From Bacillota bacterium (GTDB lineage Bacteria > Bacillota > Clostridia > Christensenellales > SZUA-584): a stretch of 49,572 bases of DNA. Position 1 is the stretch's first letter, and each line of letters starts with the position of its first letter. The stretch spans positions 1 to 49,572 of the forward strand of contig JAEZHF010000096.1 of NCBI GenBank assembly GCA_023416745.1, in the 5' to 3' direction. Below, in pieces: positions 30,910 through 39,026 of the stretch. The notes under the pieces were generated by a model, which made no database searches, was not told the origin of the DNA, and was given only the letters and a program-made list of their open reading frames with translations. The position numbers and the translations under genes were made by a program.

Positions 30910-31270
30910 TTATACAGATATCGGGAATCCAGTAAGAGCTCTATATATGCCGAAAAAAACAATAACCAACAACACCATAATGAAACAAATCAACAGAAAA
31001 AGCATTGCAACTAAAGGAGATAATATCTCAAGGATTGAAATATAGATGTATGGCTTTTTTGCTGAACTTGCTTAGTATAGTAAATAACAAATGAATAAAG
31101 CCGATAAATGACATAGCAATAAAATATGGATACGCTTTTATAATTGGATATATAAAATCAACTGCGCCTGGCGTTGTTAAACATATAACAAAGCAATAAA
31201 TGCAAAGCGTTAGTTCCAAACACAACGGAAAAATATTAATATGAACACGATATTTCTCAACTTTTTGCAT
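30910..31270 (-). pseudogene. AT-rich membrane protein broken by a frameshift in an A-run
   Basis: ATG 31270 follows GGAGATGTATCC and opens a frame that stops at 31028 after 80 residues. Beyond the six-A run (T6 at 31055-31060 on the plus strand) the next frame stays open for 47 more codons and encodes a strongly hydrophobic helix, SPLVAMLFLLICFIMVLL, ending at 30910. With five A instead of six, one 119-residue protein with four helices results. TGGTATAAT lies upstream as an extended -10. AT-rich, unlike neighbours; its front resembles the gene at 26899. Could be a pseudogene, a slippage-read gene, or an assembly error. Confidence 0.62.
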
Positions 31271-31508
31271 CTGGATACATCTCCATAATTTTCTTCTCAA
31301 TCATTATACCATAATAATAATAACATCGACATTAAACATTGCATCAACGCTAAGGCTCTCATTTGGTATGAAAGAATGTCCGGATGATCTCCGATGCAGC
31401 AATAATCATGAAGAAGCGGATTAAGGACAAAACACGTCCATCCAAAAGTATAAATATTCAAAATAATGAGAAGCTATGGATAAGACTATTTTCAAAGGAG
31501 CAACATCC

Positions 31509-33623
31509 ATGGACTTAACGAACAAAGCGGCGGAAGACTCTAAGAACGCCCAGCTCGACTATTTTAAATGCGGTAACGCAAACGAAAAGCTGACAACCGA
31601 CATGGGCGTGTTTGTCGCAAATACGGCGGACTCGCTCAAAGCGGGCACGCGCGGCCCTACGCTGCTGGAGGACTTTCACTTCCGCGAGAAGATCACCCAC
31701 TTCGACCACGAGCGTATCCCCGAGCGGGTGGTGCATGCGCGCGGTTTTGGCGTACACGGCTTCTTTCAGGTATACAAGCCGATGGCGGAGTACACGATGG
31801 CGTCGTTTTTGCAGGATCCGTCGGCAGTGACGCCTGTGTTCGTACGCTTTTCCACAGTGGTCGGGTCGCGCGGTTCGGCGGATACTGTGCGCGATGTGCG
31901 CGGCTTTGCCGTGAAGTTTTATACGGAGCACGGCAACTTCGACATGGTGGGCAACAACATACCAGTGTTCTTCATACAGGACGCCATCAAATTCCCTGAT
32001 CTGGTGCACGCCATCAAGCCGGAGCCCAATAACGAAGTGCCGCAGGCGTCGTCCGCGCACGATACCTTCTGGGACTTCGTCGTCAGCAACCCCGAGACGG
32101 CGCACATGCTGATGTGGCTGATGTCCGACCGCGCCATACCGCGCAGCTTCCGCATGATGGAAGGCTTCGGCGTCAACACCTTCCGGCTGGTGAACGCGCA
32201 AGGGGTGGGCCGGCTCGTCAAGTTCCACTGGAAACCGGGGCTCGGCGTGCATTCGCTGGTGTGGGACGAGGCGCAGAAGATTTCCGGCAAGGACCCCGAC
32301 TTCCACCGGCGCGACATCTGGAACGCTGTAGAAGAAGGGAGCTATCCGGTATTCGAGCTGGGCATACAGGTGATCGAGGAGAAGGACGAGTTCAGCTTCG
32401 ACTTCGACATACTGGATGCCACCAAGATATGGCCGGAGGAGCTGGTGCCGGTGCAGATCATCGGCAAGCTGACACTCAACCGCAACGTGGACAACTTCTT
32501 CGCCGAGACGGAGCAGGTGGCCTTCTGCCCGGCCAACGTGGTGCCCGGCATCGATGTTTCCAACGACCCGCTGCTGCAGGGGCGGCTGTTTTCGTACCTC
32601 GACACGCAGCTGATACGTCTGGGCGGGCCCAATTTCCACGAGATACCCATCAACCATCCCGTCGCGCCCATCCACAACAATCAACGCGACGGCTATCACC
32701 GCATGCGCATTGATACCGGTGTGGTGGCGTATTCACCCAATACGATGCAGGGCGACGCGCCGATGCCCGTGCCGGGCGATCAAGGCGGTTACATCCACTA
32801 CGCGCGCAAGGTGGACGGGCAGGTGATATGCGACCGCAGCCAGAGCTTCATCAACCACTTCGGGCAGGCGACGCTGTTCTGGAACAGCATGTCGGACGCG
32901 GAGAAGGGGCACATCATCGCCGCGTTCCAGTTTGAGGTGGGCAAGGTGAAGGACAAGGCTCTCCGTCAGAAGGTGGTGGAGATGTTCAGCCACGTGGACG
33001 GCAGCCTGGCTGCACAGATCGCTGCGGGCGTGGGAGTCACATCTCCGCCGGATATGCGGCATGTCAACGACGGCACTGCGGTATCGCCCGCACTCAGTCA
33101 GGAAAACACGGCGAAGTCCGCCTGCACCCGCGTCGTGGCCGTGCTGCTGGAGGATGGCTTCTGCTACGATTCGGCGGCGGGCGTGATGAATGCCCTCAAG
33201 GCCGCCGGCGTCAAGGCCGAGATCGTGTGCAGCAAACAGGGCATGGTGACATCGGACGACGGCCGGCAGATGGAAGCGCCGCAGGACTACCGCACGGCGG
33301 CATCGGTGCTGTACGACGCGGCCTATGTGCCGGGAGGCAAGAAGCAAAAGACAACGCAGGAGGCGATGATCGACGTGAAGCAATTCCTGACGGAGTGCTT
33401 TTTGCACTGCAAGCCCATCGGCGCGTCGGGCGAGGGCGTGGAGCTGCTGGGCATGATCAAGCCCGTCAATACGGTTGCGAAGCCGGAGGGCTTTGGCAGC
33501 GCGCTGGCCAATCAGTACGGTGTGGTGACGGCCAACCCCGCGGGCGACATCAATGCCTTCTGTGCGGAGTTTGTGAACGCCATCGCGGCGCACCGTCACT
33601 GGGGGCGTCAGGCGCTGGTTTGA
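31509..33623 (+). CDS. katE: Large-subunit catalase, KatE/HPII type
   Basis: A 704-residue clade-2 catalase that breaks down hydrogen peroxide. Catalytic and haem residues sit at exactly the spacing of E. coli HPII: His76 (VVHARGFG), Asn149 (DMVGNNIPVFF) and the haem ligand Tyr363 (RLFSYLDTQ); the distances 73 and 287 match HPII His128, Asn201, Tyr415. The residue equal to HPII His392, which cross-links to the haem Tyr, is Cys here (AFCPANVVPG). Residues about 550-704 are the added flavodoxin/DJ-1-like domain (RVVAVLLEDGFCYDSAAGV). ATG 31509 follows AAAGGAG; an ATG at 31476 is in frame but lacks a site. Terminator at 33638-33677. Confidence 0.95.
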   Translation: MDLTNKAAEDSKNAQLDYFKCGNANEKLTTDMGVFVANTADSLKAGTRGPTLLEDFHFREKITHFDHERIPERVVHARGFGVHGFFQVYKPMAEYTMASFLQDPSAVTPVFVRFSTVVGSRGSADTVRDVRGFAVKFYTEHGNFDMVGNNIPVFFIQDAIKFPDLVHAIKPEPNNEVPQASSAHDTFWDFVVSNPETAHMLMWLMSDRAIPRSFRMMEGFGVNTFRLVNAQGVGRLVKFHWKPGLGVHSLVWDEAQKISGKDPDFHRRDIWNAVEEGSYPVFELGIQVIEEKDEFSFDFDILDATKIWPEELVPVQIIGKLTLNRNVDNFFAETEQVAFCPANVVPGIDVSNDPLLQGRLFSYLDTQLIRLGGPNFHEIPINHPVAPIHNNQRDGYHRMRIDTGVVAYSPNTMQGDAPMPVPGDQGGYIHYARKVDGQVICDRSQSFINHFGQATLFWNSMSDAEKGHIIAAFQFEVGKVKDKALRQKVVEMFSHVDGSLAAQIAAGVGVTSPPDMRHVNDGTAVSPALSQENTAKSACTRVVAVLLEDGFCYDSAAGVMNALKAAGVKAEIVCSKQGMVTSDDGRQMEAPQDYRTAASVLYDAAYVPGGKKQKTTQEAMIDVKQFLTECFLHCKPIGASGEGVELLGMIKPVNTVAKPEGFGSALANQYGVVTANPAGDINAFCAEFVNAIAAHRHWGRQALV

Positions 33624-33637
33624 GATAGCAAATTAAT

Positions 33638-33677
33638 GCACGAAAAGAGGGGATGCGCGTCATCCTCTTTTTTGTGC
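33638..33677 (+). terminator. katE: Intrinsic terminator after katE
   Basis: GCACGAAAAGAGGGGATG pairs with CATCCTCTTTTTTGTGC (two-base bulge) across cgcgt. The stem includes the T-run. It lies 14 bases after the stop. Confidence 0.78.
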
Positions 33678-33813
33678 GGCGATGTGGCTAAGGGCATCAC
33701 CGTGCTGCCAAACTTCGCAGCTTCTGTCGCGTGGTTCGACGAAATTTCGCATCGCTTATGTGGATAATAGACCGTGGCCTTTCGGGGCATCTTTTTTGAG
33801 GGGGACAAAGTAT

Positions 33814-33966
33814 ATGAACTACTCACTGATTAACGCATTTTTTAAGCTGCTCGACGGTTACAGAGCAAGGCTCACACTGCAGCAATACCGGACGCTGCGC
33901 GGGCAGGCTGCGAGCGGCGACGTGAACGGAGCGAAGCGCGGGCTGGAACGGCTGATCCGGGGATAG
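33814..33966 (+). CDS. 50-residue basic hypothetical protein
   Basis: A 50-residue protein starting MNYSLINAFFKLLDGYRARL, then TLQQYRTLRGQAASGD and a closing helix AKRGLERLIRG. It is basic and probably two or three helices. Start at ATG 33814 with GAGGGGG ten bases upstream; longer in-frame reading has no site. The pattern (helix, Gly turn, QQYRTLRGQ, second helix) looks like a conserved small protein rather than chance sequence. No function can be given. It stands alone between katE and the tandem pair at 34046 and 34528. Confidence 0.6.
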   Translation: MNYSLINAFFKLLDGYRARLTLQQYRTLRGQAASGDVNGAKRGLERLIRG

Positions 33967-34045
33967 ATTTTCAAGCGATTTCGGGTTCTGTTCATCAAGT
34001 TTGAGCATATACATATTCGGGACTAAACGATCAGGGGAAGAATAA

Positions 34046-34360
34046 GTGAAGAGGTTATCAGCCATATTCTGCGACCCTCCCGGCAAGTGGGGACTCAAAG
34101 GCGAGCTCCAGCTGTGGGAGGAATTCAAAGCGCGGTTTGCGCATCAAAATACGCCGCCGAGCGAAGAGAAGTTTCTGGAGGAACTGTACACCGCTTTCGA
34201 GGAGCTGACCGGACGCCCGGTGCATTCCGAAACCTTCATATCCGTCAGCCGGTACAAACGTGACGGCATAGCCGCGAACATGGTGGACCCGTGGAACTGG
34301 CGCGCCGTGGTGATACCTGCGCTGACGCGGCGCTATCGGGAACACAGCGAGATTCGCTGA
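34046..34360 (+). CDS. Hypothetical protein, first of a tandem pair (104 aa)
   Basis: A 104-residue soluble protein read from GTG 34046, with AGGGGA eight bases upstream. Features: IFCDPPGKWGLKGELQLWEE near the start, FLEELYTAFEELTGRP in the middle, SRYKRDGIAANMVDPWNWRA, and ALTRRYREH at the end. Conserved Trp, Pro and Gly residues shared with its neighbour (34528) mark the family: FC-x-PP-x-x-WGLKGE, LTG-x-PV, SRY-x-R-x-GIA, DPWNWR-x-VVIPALTRR. I do not know this family by name. Small size and duplication suggest a toxin-immunity or accessory role, which is only a guess. Confidence 0.7.
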   Translation: MKRLSAIFCDPPGKWGLKGELQLWEEFKARFAHQNTPPSEEKFLEELYTAFEELTGRPVHSETFISVSRYKRDGIAANMVDPWNWRAVVIPALTRRYREHSEIR

Positions 34361-34527
34361 CAGCATAGCCGCTGTCCCATAACACTGCACAGCATAGCGT
34401 ATGCGTGTTTATTTGCTGTATGTTTATACCAGTCTTAACTGCGCAACGAATGCTGTGGCCGCTGTTTGAATTGTAAAATTAAGGGTATTAATAATTCGGT
34501 ATACAAAGAAATAGTGAGTAGGGAGCT

Positions 34528-34846
34528 ATGGATAACAAATTTAACGATATTTTTTGCAATCCGCCCAACACATGGGGGCTGAAAGGCGAGCCGCTACTGT
34601 GGGAAGATTTACGGGAGTACTTTCAGACCAGAGCGTTTCCTCAGAATGAGCATGCATTCGTCAAGGAGATGTACGCTGCATTTGAGAAGCTGACCGGCTG
34701 GCCGGTGGAGACGACGTCGTTCATATTTATCAGCCGATATAACCGGGGCGGTATCGCCGGAGGGCTCATTCGACCCATGGAACTGGCGGAACGTCGTGAT
34801 TCCCGCACTGACAAGGCGTTTTCAGGTACTGCGGCAGGTTATATAA
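34528..34846 (+). pseudogene. Second copy of the tandem pair, frame-shifted
   Basis: ATG 34528 (GGGAG upstream) opens a frame matching the first copy through SRYNRGGIAGG, after which the raw frame runs on to 34881 with an unrelated tail. Removing one G from GGG at 34762-34764 restores a perfect match: FDPWNWRNVVIPALTRR, ending at 34846, and gives exactly the same number of residues between GIA and DPWNWR as in copy 1. In the raw frame its end would overlap the convergent gene at 34871; the repaired end does not. So one base was inserted, by mutation or by assembly. Confidence 0.68.
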
Positions 34847-34870
34847 TTAAAAAACAGGTGTTCACATCCA

Positions 34871-35259
34871 TCAATTCATGACAACGGGCGTTGCCCATGC
34901 AGCGTCGGGAAATTCCTGGCCGTTGGCGCTGACCTTCACCGGTACATGGCTGCCGGGCGATATCAAATGCAGCGCGGCTGACTCGATCAGCCATATTGCC
35001 GCTGTCCGGTAAGGCCCGCCTTCGGGCGGCATGACTTCCAGCGTCAGCGATATGCGTACGCGCGCGGCATTTTCCGCCGGTGGCTCTGCACTTCCACGAC
35101 CATCACGTCTGCCCATACCAGAGATGTCTGCGCCCGCTCACGCCTGTCTGCCCGGTCGCGTTTGGCAGCCTTCGCGACGGTTAGGCTCAGTGAGATGAGC
35201 ATCGCGAACACGGATACCACGATGGCGGCTGCGATGATGATGACGATGGTAGTGCCCAT
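34871..35259 (-). pseudogene. Membrane-anchored beta-domain protein split by a frameshift
   Basis: ATG 35259 opens a 71-residue frame: one membrane helix (MGTTIVIIIAAAIVVSVFAM), a basic linker, and the strands TSLVWADVMVVEVQSH. It stops at 35044, but the next frame continues with ENAARVRISLTLEVMPPEG, YRTAAIWLIES and ISPGSHVPVKVS to 34871. Together they form a single small beta domain of the type that ends in PG-x-x-VPV. Adding one C to the CC run at about 35079 joins them in frame. So a one-base deletion is likely. As read, only the truncated anchor would be made. Confidence 0.62.
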
Positions 35260-35438
35260 AGGCTTTCTCGCTGATGCAGGCTTGCTGCGCCCACATTATC
35301 ACGGCGCGGCGGGTGGGGCTAGGGGGAGCTTTTTTGTCATACGCACGGGCAGGATGCAGGGTTGTTTGTGGCGAATATTCCTGTATATGGATTAGTGCGT
35401 TGATTTGGCTGGCAGAGAATATTTTGCGGAGGAGAAGT

Positions 35439-36374
35439 GTGAGAAACGGTGCGGACGAACTGTTGCTGGCATACGCGAAGGTGGCGCGGCTGAAAAAATT
35501 AGAAGCAATGCGCGCTCAGCTGCTACGGGAGCGCGACGAGCTTGAGCTTAAGCTGGAGCCGCTCAAAACCGTGCTTGCTAAGGAGAACTTCGACGTATAC
35601 CGACTGGAGAACGGCAGCGTCAGCGCGGCGCTGGGCGCTCTGCTGGGCACACGGGAGAAGCGGCTGGAGAAGGAGCGCGCCGAAGCGATGGCCGCGTATT
35701 TTCGGCAACGTCAGGTCGCGAACGAGCTGGAGGATATGCGCCGCCGCATGGAAGCACTGGCCGCAGAGCTGAAAACGCTGAAAAGCTGTGAGGCGCAGTA
35801 TGCGCGGCTGTTCGAACAGAAAAAGCAGCGGCTGTTGGATGAGCACAGCCAAACCGGCCTGCGGATTCTGGAGCTGCTGGAGGGTATTGGCAGGGCCAGT
35901 GCTAACCAAAAGGAGGTCGGCGAAGCGAAGGCGGCGGGAGAGGCCGCACTGGCGCGTCTGGACAGCGCGCTGGAAAGCCTGCGCAAGGCCGAAGGCTGGG
36001 GCACATACGACATGCTGGACGGCGGAATGATCGCGAGCATGGTGAAGCATGACCATATTGACGCGGCCACACAGAGCGTATCGTGGGCGCAGATGGAGCT
36101 GAACCGGTTCCGCACAGAGCTGGCAGACGTTAATATATCCGGAGATATCGTGGTGCAGGTGGGAGACTTCGCGCGTTTTGCGGACTTCTTTTTCGACGGA
36201 CTGATCGCCGACTGGTATGTACAGGGCGCCATAGAACAGTCGATGAACGGCGTGCAATCCGCACGCGCCGCAGTGATAGCCGCATTATCGCGGCTGCACC
36301 ATCTGCATTGCGACGGGCAGGCGGCAGTCGGGCAGATGCAGAAAGAGTTGGAAACGCTGGTGGTGCGCGGTTAA
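35439..36374 (+). CDS. Coiled-coil protein of unknown function (311 aa)
   Basis: A 311-residue, strongly helical protein. Residues about 12-55 and 80-200 show heptads with Leu/Ala and many Glu/Lys/Arg (KLEAMRAQLLRERDELELKL; MRRRMEALAAELKTL; EQKKQRLLDEH), typical of a long two-part coiled coil. The last third is less charged, with DGGMIASMVKHDHIDAATQS and FARFADFFFDGLIADWYVQG. GTG 35439 is chosen because GGAGGAGAA precedes it; no membrane segment. It starts 42 bases before the next gene, so they are co-transcribed. Related in layout to proteins of the DUF-type found in Clostridia with unknown role; no name assigned. Confidence 0.75.
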   Translation: MRNGADELLLAYAKVARLKKLEAMRAQLLRERDELELKLEPLKTVLAKENFDVYRLENGSVSAALGALLGTREKRLEKERAEAMAAYFRQRQVANELEDMRRRMEALAAELKTLKSCEAQYARLFEQKKQRLLDEHSQTGLRILELLEGIGRASANQKEVGEAKAAGEAALARLDSALESLRKAEGWGTYDMLDGGMIASMVKHDHIDAATQSVSWAQMELNRFRTELADVNISGDIVVQVGDFARFADFFFDGLIADWYVQGAIEQSMNGVQSARAAVIAALSRLHHLHCDGQAAVGQMQKELETLVVRG

Positions 36375-36415
36375 GTATTACTCGGCTATTATATTTATCT
36401 CTGCGGAGGATCGGG

Positions 36416-37228
36416 ATGAAAAGACTTATTATGCTGGTGCTAGCCGCGGCCGTCGTGATGATGGGGGCGTGCACAGAAATTAACGGAGCCCAAACGCCGG
36501 AGGCATCTGAAAGTGCGGGCACGGCACCAAAGCCGACTGCCGCAGCGGAAGAGACAGCGACAGACGCGCCGCCGACAGAAGAACCGGATGATTTTTTAGC
36601 CTCTCAGATAGAAGCCGCAGAGAAGTGCCGCGTCAGCACTCAAGACGCTGAGTATTACTTTGATACCGATATTCCAATTGGCATATATAATGATATTGAG
36701 CCGGAATTTCCTCTTTATCGAATGGATAAACATACGGATCAGGTTGAATACATGGGCACAACAGGCTTTTCATTTCAGCTCTGCGACCGGTTCATTTACA
36801 TCAAAAGCGATATGCTGCAGGAAGACTGGCCTGTTGGCGAAATGACCCGCGTCGTCAATATGGACACCGGGGTGATCACGCCGCTGGGCCGTAATATAGA
36901 CATTTTCATACCTGAAGATGGCGGTTATGTCTATTATACGATGGATGGTGTCAGCGCCGTCTATAAAGCCGTGCCATCTCTCGTGAACGCCGAGAAATTT
37001 GATATTCAGATACCGGACAATGAAGAGATTGAGGACCAAATCGATAAAATGGATGACGTGTGTACACACATCAGCATCATGAATGTGGAGGATGGGTGGG
37101 TATACTTCTTGTATGATGTGTTTGAGTACGAGGGATCGGGATTGTACGAAGGCCGTTACCGCGTCAGCACAAACGGCAGCCGTGCGGAGAAAACCGATAA
37201 CGGACGGTTTTTCAGTGCAGAAGATTAG
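36416..37228 (+). CDS. Lipoprotein with Thr/Pro/Glu linker (270 aa)
   Basis: A 270-residue lipoprotein. Signal peptide MKRLIMLVLAAAVVMMGAC, lipobox MGAC, then a disordered Ala/Thr/Pro/Glu linker (about 22-60) and a beta-rich domain (about 65-270) with repeated short strands ending in Tyr or Phe and Asp turns (YRMDKHTDQVEY; GGYVYYTMDGVSAVYKA; DGWVYFLYDVFEYEG). This looks like a DUF5050-type beta-propeller part, with one or two blades. Start at ATG 36416 with GGAGGATCGG before it. The mature half is more AT-rich than the front. Co-transcribed with the coiled-coil gene; surface binding is likely. Confidence 0.73.
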   Translation: MKRLIMLVLAAAVVMMGACTEINGAQTPEASESAGTAPKPTAAAEETATDAPPTEEPDDFLASQIEAAEKCRVSTQDAEYYFDTDIPIGIYNDIEPEFPLYRMDKHTDQVEYMGTTGFSFQLCDRFIYIKSDMLQEDWPVGEMTRVVNMDTGVITPLGRNIDIFIPEDGGYVYYTMDGVSAVYKAVPSLVNAEKFDIQIPDNEEIEDQIDKMDDVCTHISIMNVEDGWVYFLYDVFEYEGSGLYEGRYRVSTNGSRAEKTDNGRFFSAED

Positions 37229-37299
37229 CAGCAATATTGTTGAAAAAGGATACATGCGCCTGCGTCAAACGGGATATATTAATTGGCGGAGGTGATGGT

Positions 37300-37431
37300 T
37301 TGAAGAAGAGGAGCAATAAGAGCCTGCTCAATACCGTGAAGCAGGTCAGGGCGGATAAACGAACGGACGTATCGGAGGGCAAGCTCTCCAAACGTGAGAA
37401 CAGCGCCGAGCAAAACGGTGAAGACTTTTGA
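37300..37431 (+). CDS. 43-residue basic protein with TTG start
   Basis: TTG 37300 is preceded by GGAGGTGATGGT, a near-perfect ribosome site, and opens a 43-codon frame. The product is very polar and basic: KKRSNKSLLNTVKQVRADKR, then a Ser/Glu/Lys-rich tail ending in GEDF. No membrane segment, no Cys. The terminator at 37442-37476 begins 11 bases after the stop. The good site plus terminator support a real gene. Its charge would suit nucleic-acid binding; no function assigned. Confidence 0.55.
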   Translation: MKKRSNKSLLNTVKQVRADKRTDVSEGKLSKRENSAEQNGEDF

Positions 37432-37441
37432 ATCATGTGAA

Positions 37442-37476
37442 ATGAAAAGAGCCGGATGTTTCCCGGTTCTTTTCAT
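37442..37476 (+). terminator. Intrinsic terminator after the 43-residue gene
   Basis: ATGAAAAGAGCCGG (37442-37455) pairs with CCGGTTCTTTTCAT (37463-37476), one G-U pair, with T residues within the stem. Confidence 0.65.
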
Positions 37477-37483
37477 GCAGGGG

Positions 37484-37920
37484 CTATCTTGAGAAAGCCT
37501 GTATCTCATCGATCAGTCCCTGTTCATACGCTTGTTTGACCAACAGCCAGTCACCCCGCCTGTTGAAAAAGAGCGTGCAGTAATTCCGTTGTATCTGCGT
37601 TCCGTGAAACAGATAATAAGCCATGCGCTCAAGACCCTCTTCGGATTGAACAAAGCTGAGGGAATAGTCAATGATTTTAGACAGACTGATTGACATATCC
37701 ATGTTGATATCCAACAGAATTGTATCGACGCTAATACTGGTTCCGGCTTTGGCCAGCCGGATATAGCCTTCCAGAATGTTTGCCATCAATGCCGCCATTG
37801 GAAAGCGCCGTCTTCAAAAATATTGTGCCATACAAAAGTCATGAAGCGCTTGCGAAAACCGATGCCATATTCGATTTTATTCCGGTAGTCCGTATTATTT
37901 TGGTAGTAGCACAATCCCAT
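37484..37920 (-). pseudogene. Unknown helical protein split by a frameshift
   Basis: ATG 37920 opens MGLCYYQNNTDYRNKIEYG and runs to a stop at 37786 (HNIFEDGAFQWRH). A second frame starting one base off covers MAALMANILEGYIRLAKAG and continues for about 100 residues to 37484. Adding one A to CAATG gives CAAATG and joins them as EDGAFQMAALMANILEGYI, which reads as one mainly helical protein of about 145 residues. I cannot name it; the C-terminal half (SFVQSEEGLERMAYYLFHG) is like the effector half of small regulators, but only loosely. A terminator separates it from the spore-protein gene, so its own expression is unclear. Confidence 0.55.
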
Positions 37921-37939
37921 TTCAATGTTTCCATTGAAT

Positions 37940-37978
37940 AAAAAAGAAGAAGAGCTGCATTGCCCTTCTCTTTTTTTT
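37940..37978. terminator. Bidirectional terminator below the spore-protein gene
   Basis: AGAAGAGC (37948-37955) and GCCCTTCT (37962-37969) pair across tgcatt, flanked by an A-run and an eight-T run. It ends the minus-strand spore-protein transcript and could work on both strands. Confidence 0.72.
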
Positions 37979-37987
37979 CGTTTTGAC

Positions 37988-38197
37988 TTAGAACCGGGAA
38001 CGGGTCTGAGTCTGACTCTGGGCTTCGGGCATGTTGTCCGAGGCATACTGTATAAGTTTCTTGACCATGCTTCCGCCGATACGGCCGGCATCTCTGGCCG
38101 AGAGGTCGCCATTGTCGCCGGCTTTCAGGTTGACGCCGATCTCGCTGGCTACCGTGTGCTTCATTCCGCTGAGTTTCCAGTTGCTGCTTCTTGCCAC
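37988..38197 (-). CDS. Alpha/beta-type small acid-soluble spore protein
   Basis: A 69-residue protein of the alpha/beta SASP family, which coats spore DNA and is degraded on germination. The two family blocks are present: KHTVASEIGVNLKAGD (with the Glu-Ile-Gly cleavage region for the germination protease) and ARDAGRIGGSMVKKLIQY, the DNA-binding part. It ends in a Gln/Thr/Ser/Arg tail. GTG 38197 is preferred because GGAGG then lies eight bases upstream; the GTG at 38206 lies inside that site. Upstream, GCATT followed 18 bases later by CGTAAAT is a possible but imperfect sigma-G promoter. Marks the host as a spore former. Confidence 0.9.
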   Translation of the reverse strand: MARSSNWKLSGMKHTVASEIGVNLKAGDNGDLSARDAGRIGGSMVKKLIQYASDNMPEAQSQTQTRSRF

Positions 38198-38317
38198 GTT
38201 ATTCACCTCCTTATGCTGTTATTTTTCCGATTTACGCGCAAATAATGCATGCGGAATGCAAAATTAGTCGAACAGCCGATGGCTGTCTTGCGATGGTAAA
38301 ATAATGTCTTTGTGGGA

Positions 38318-38368
38318 TTGACAAAATACAAACCAAAGCATATATTATTCTCAGCACGACTATATGCT
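38318..38368 (+). promoter_or_regulatory. padR promoter with inverted repeat
   Basis: TTGACA (38318-38323), 17-base spacer, TATATT (38341-38346): a strong housekeeping promoter. AGCATATA (38337-38344) and TATATGCT (38361-38368) are perfect inverted arms 16 bases apart; the first covers the -10. They are a likely operator for the PadR protein encoded downstream. Confidence 0.68.
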
Positions 38369-38408
38369 TAATGGATATAGACAAATTGGCGTTGCAGGAG
38401 GTTTTTAT

Positions 38409-39026
38409 ATGCAAACACAAGGCGGACGCGGCCATAAGCCCATGCAGCGCATCATTGAGGTGTGCCTGCTCGTGATGCTGTGCAGGCCTGAGAATGAACA
38501 CTGCCACGGTTATGCGCTGGGTGAGAGTCTGCGCGAATTCGGGTTTAAGGACAGCGAGATCAGCGTCTCCACGCTGTACCGTACGCTGCGTGGCATGGAA
38601 GAATCGGGCTGGGTGACCTCTGACTGGGCAGAAGGCGGGCCAGGACCGCAACGGCGCGAATACGCCGTGACCGATGCGGGGCGCACCGCGCTGGATGCAT
38701 GGGCGTCTGTGCTGCAAAAAAGACGCGAGCGCATCACACGCGTGCTGGACGAATACGCATTATTGGGTCGGGAACCGGCGTCGGACGTTAATGAAGAGGA
38801 ACTTATCGCGCGAGGCCGCCACGGCAGTGCGGAAAGTGGGGCGCCCTCCCGGCGCGGCGCTAAAAAAGCCCCGGCGGTGAAAAAATCAATAATACCGGAT
38901 GAACCGGAAACGGAAAGACAAAGAACAGTGGCGGCACAGCAGGAAACATCCTCTGCTGCAGCAAAACGCAATGTGGCGGCACCGGAGCGGAGAGAGGCGG
39001 AGAACCTGAATGAGTATTGGGATTGA
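38409..39026 (+). CDS. PadR family regulator with long C-terminal tail
   Basis: A 205-residue regulator. Residues about 12-110 form the PadR winged helix: IIEVCLLVMLCRPENEHCHGYALGE, the recognition region ISVSTLYRTLRGMEESGWV, and the wing RREYAVTDAGRTALDAW. The last 80 residues are an added tail rich in Ala, Glu, Arg and Lys with no clear fold. GCAGGAGG precedes ATG 38409. The two permease halves follow, the first overlapping its end by 17 bases, so it most likely controls their expression through the inverted repeat at 38337-38368. Effector unknown. Confidence 0.88.
   Translation: MQTQGGRGHKPMQRIIEVCLLVMLCRPENEHCHGYALGESLREFGFKDSEISVSTLYRTLRGMEESGWVTSDWAEGGPGPQRREYAVTDAGRTALDAWASVLQKRRERITRVLDEYALLGREPASDVNEEELIARGRHGSAESGAPSRRGAKKAPAVKKSIIPDEPETERQRTVAAQQETSSAAAKRNVAAPERREAENLNEYWD

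Noticed and set aside
31302..31320. ATTATACCATAAT near katE as a possible PerR box
   Set aside because: Only five-base arms, it overlaps the -10 of the opposite gene and lies about 190 bases before katE.
31515..32699. 394-codon minus-strand frame
   Set aside because: Antisense to katE, where every catalytic residue is in place on the plus strand.
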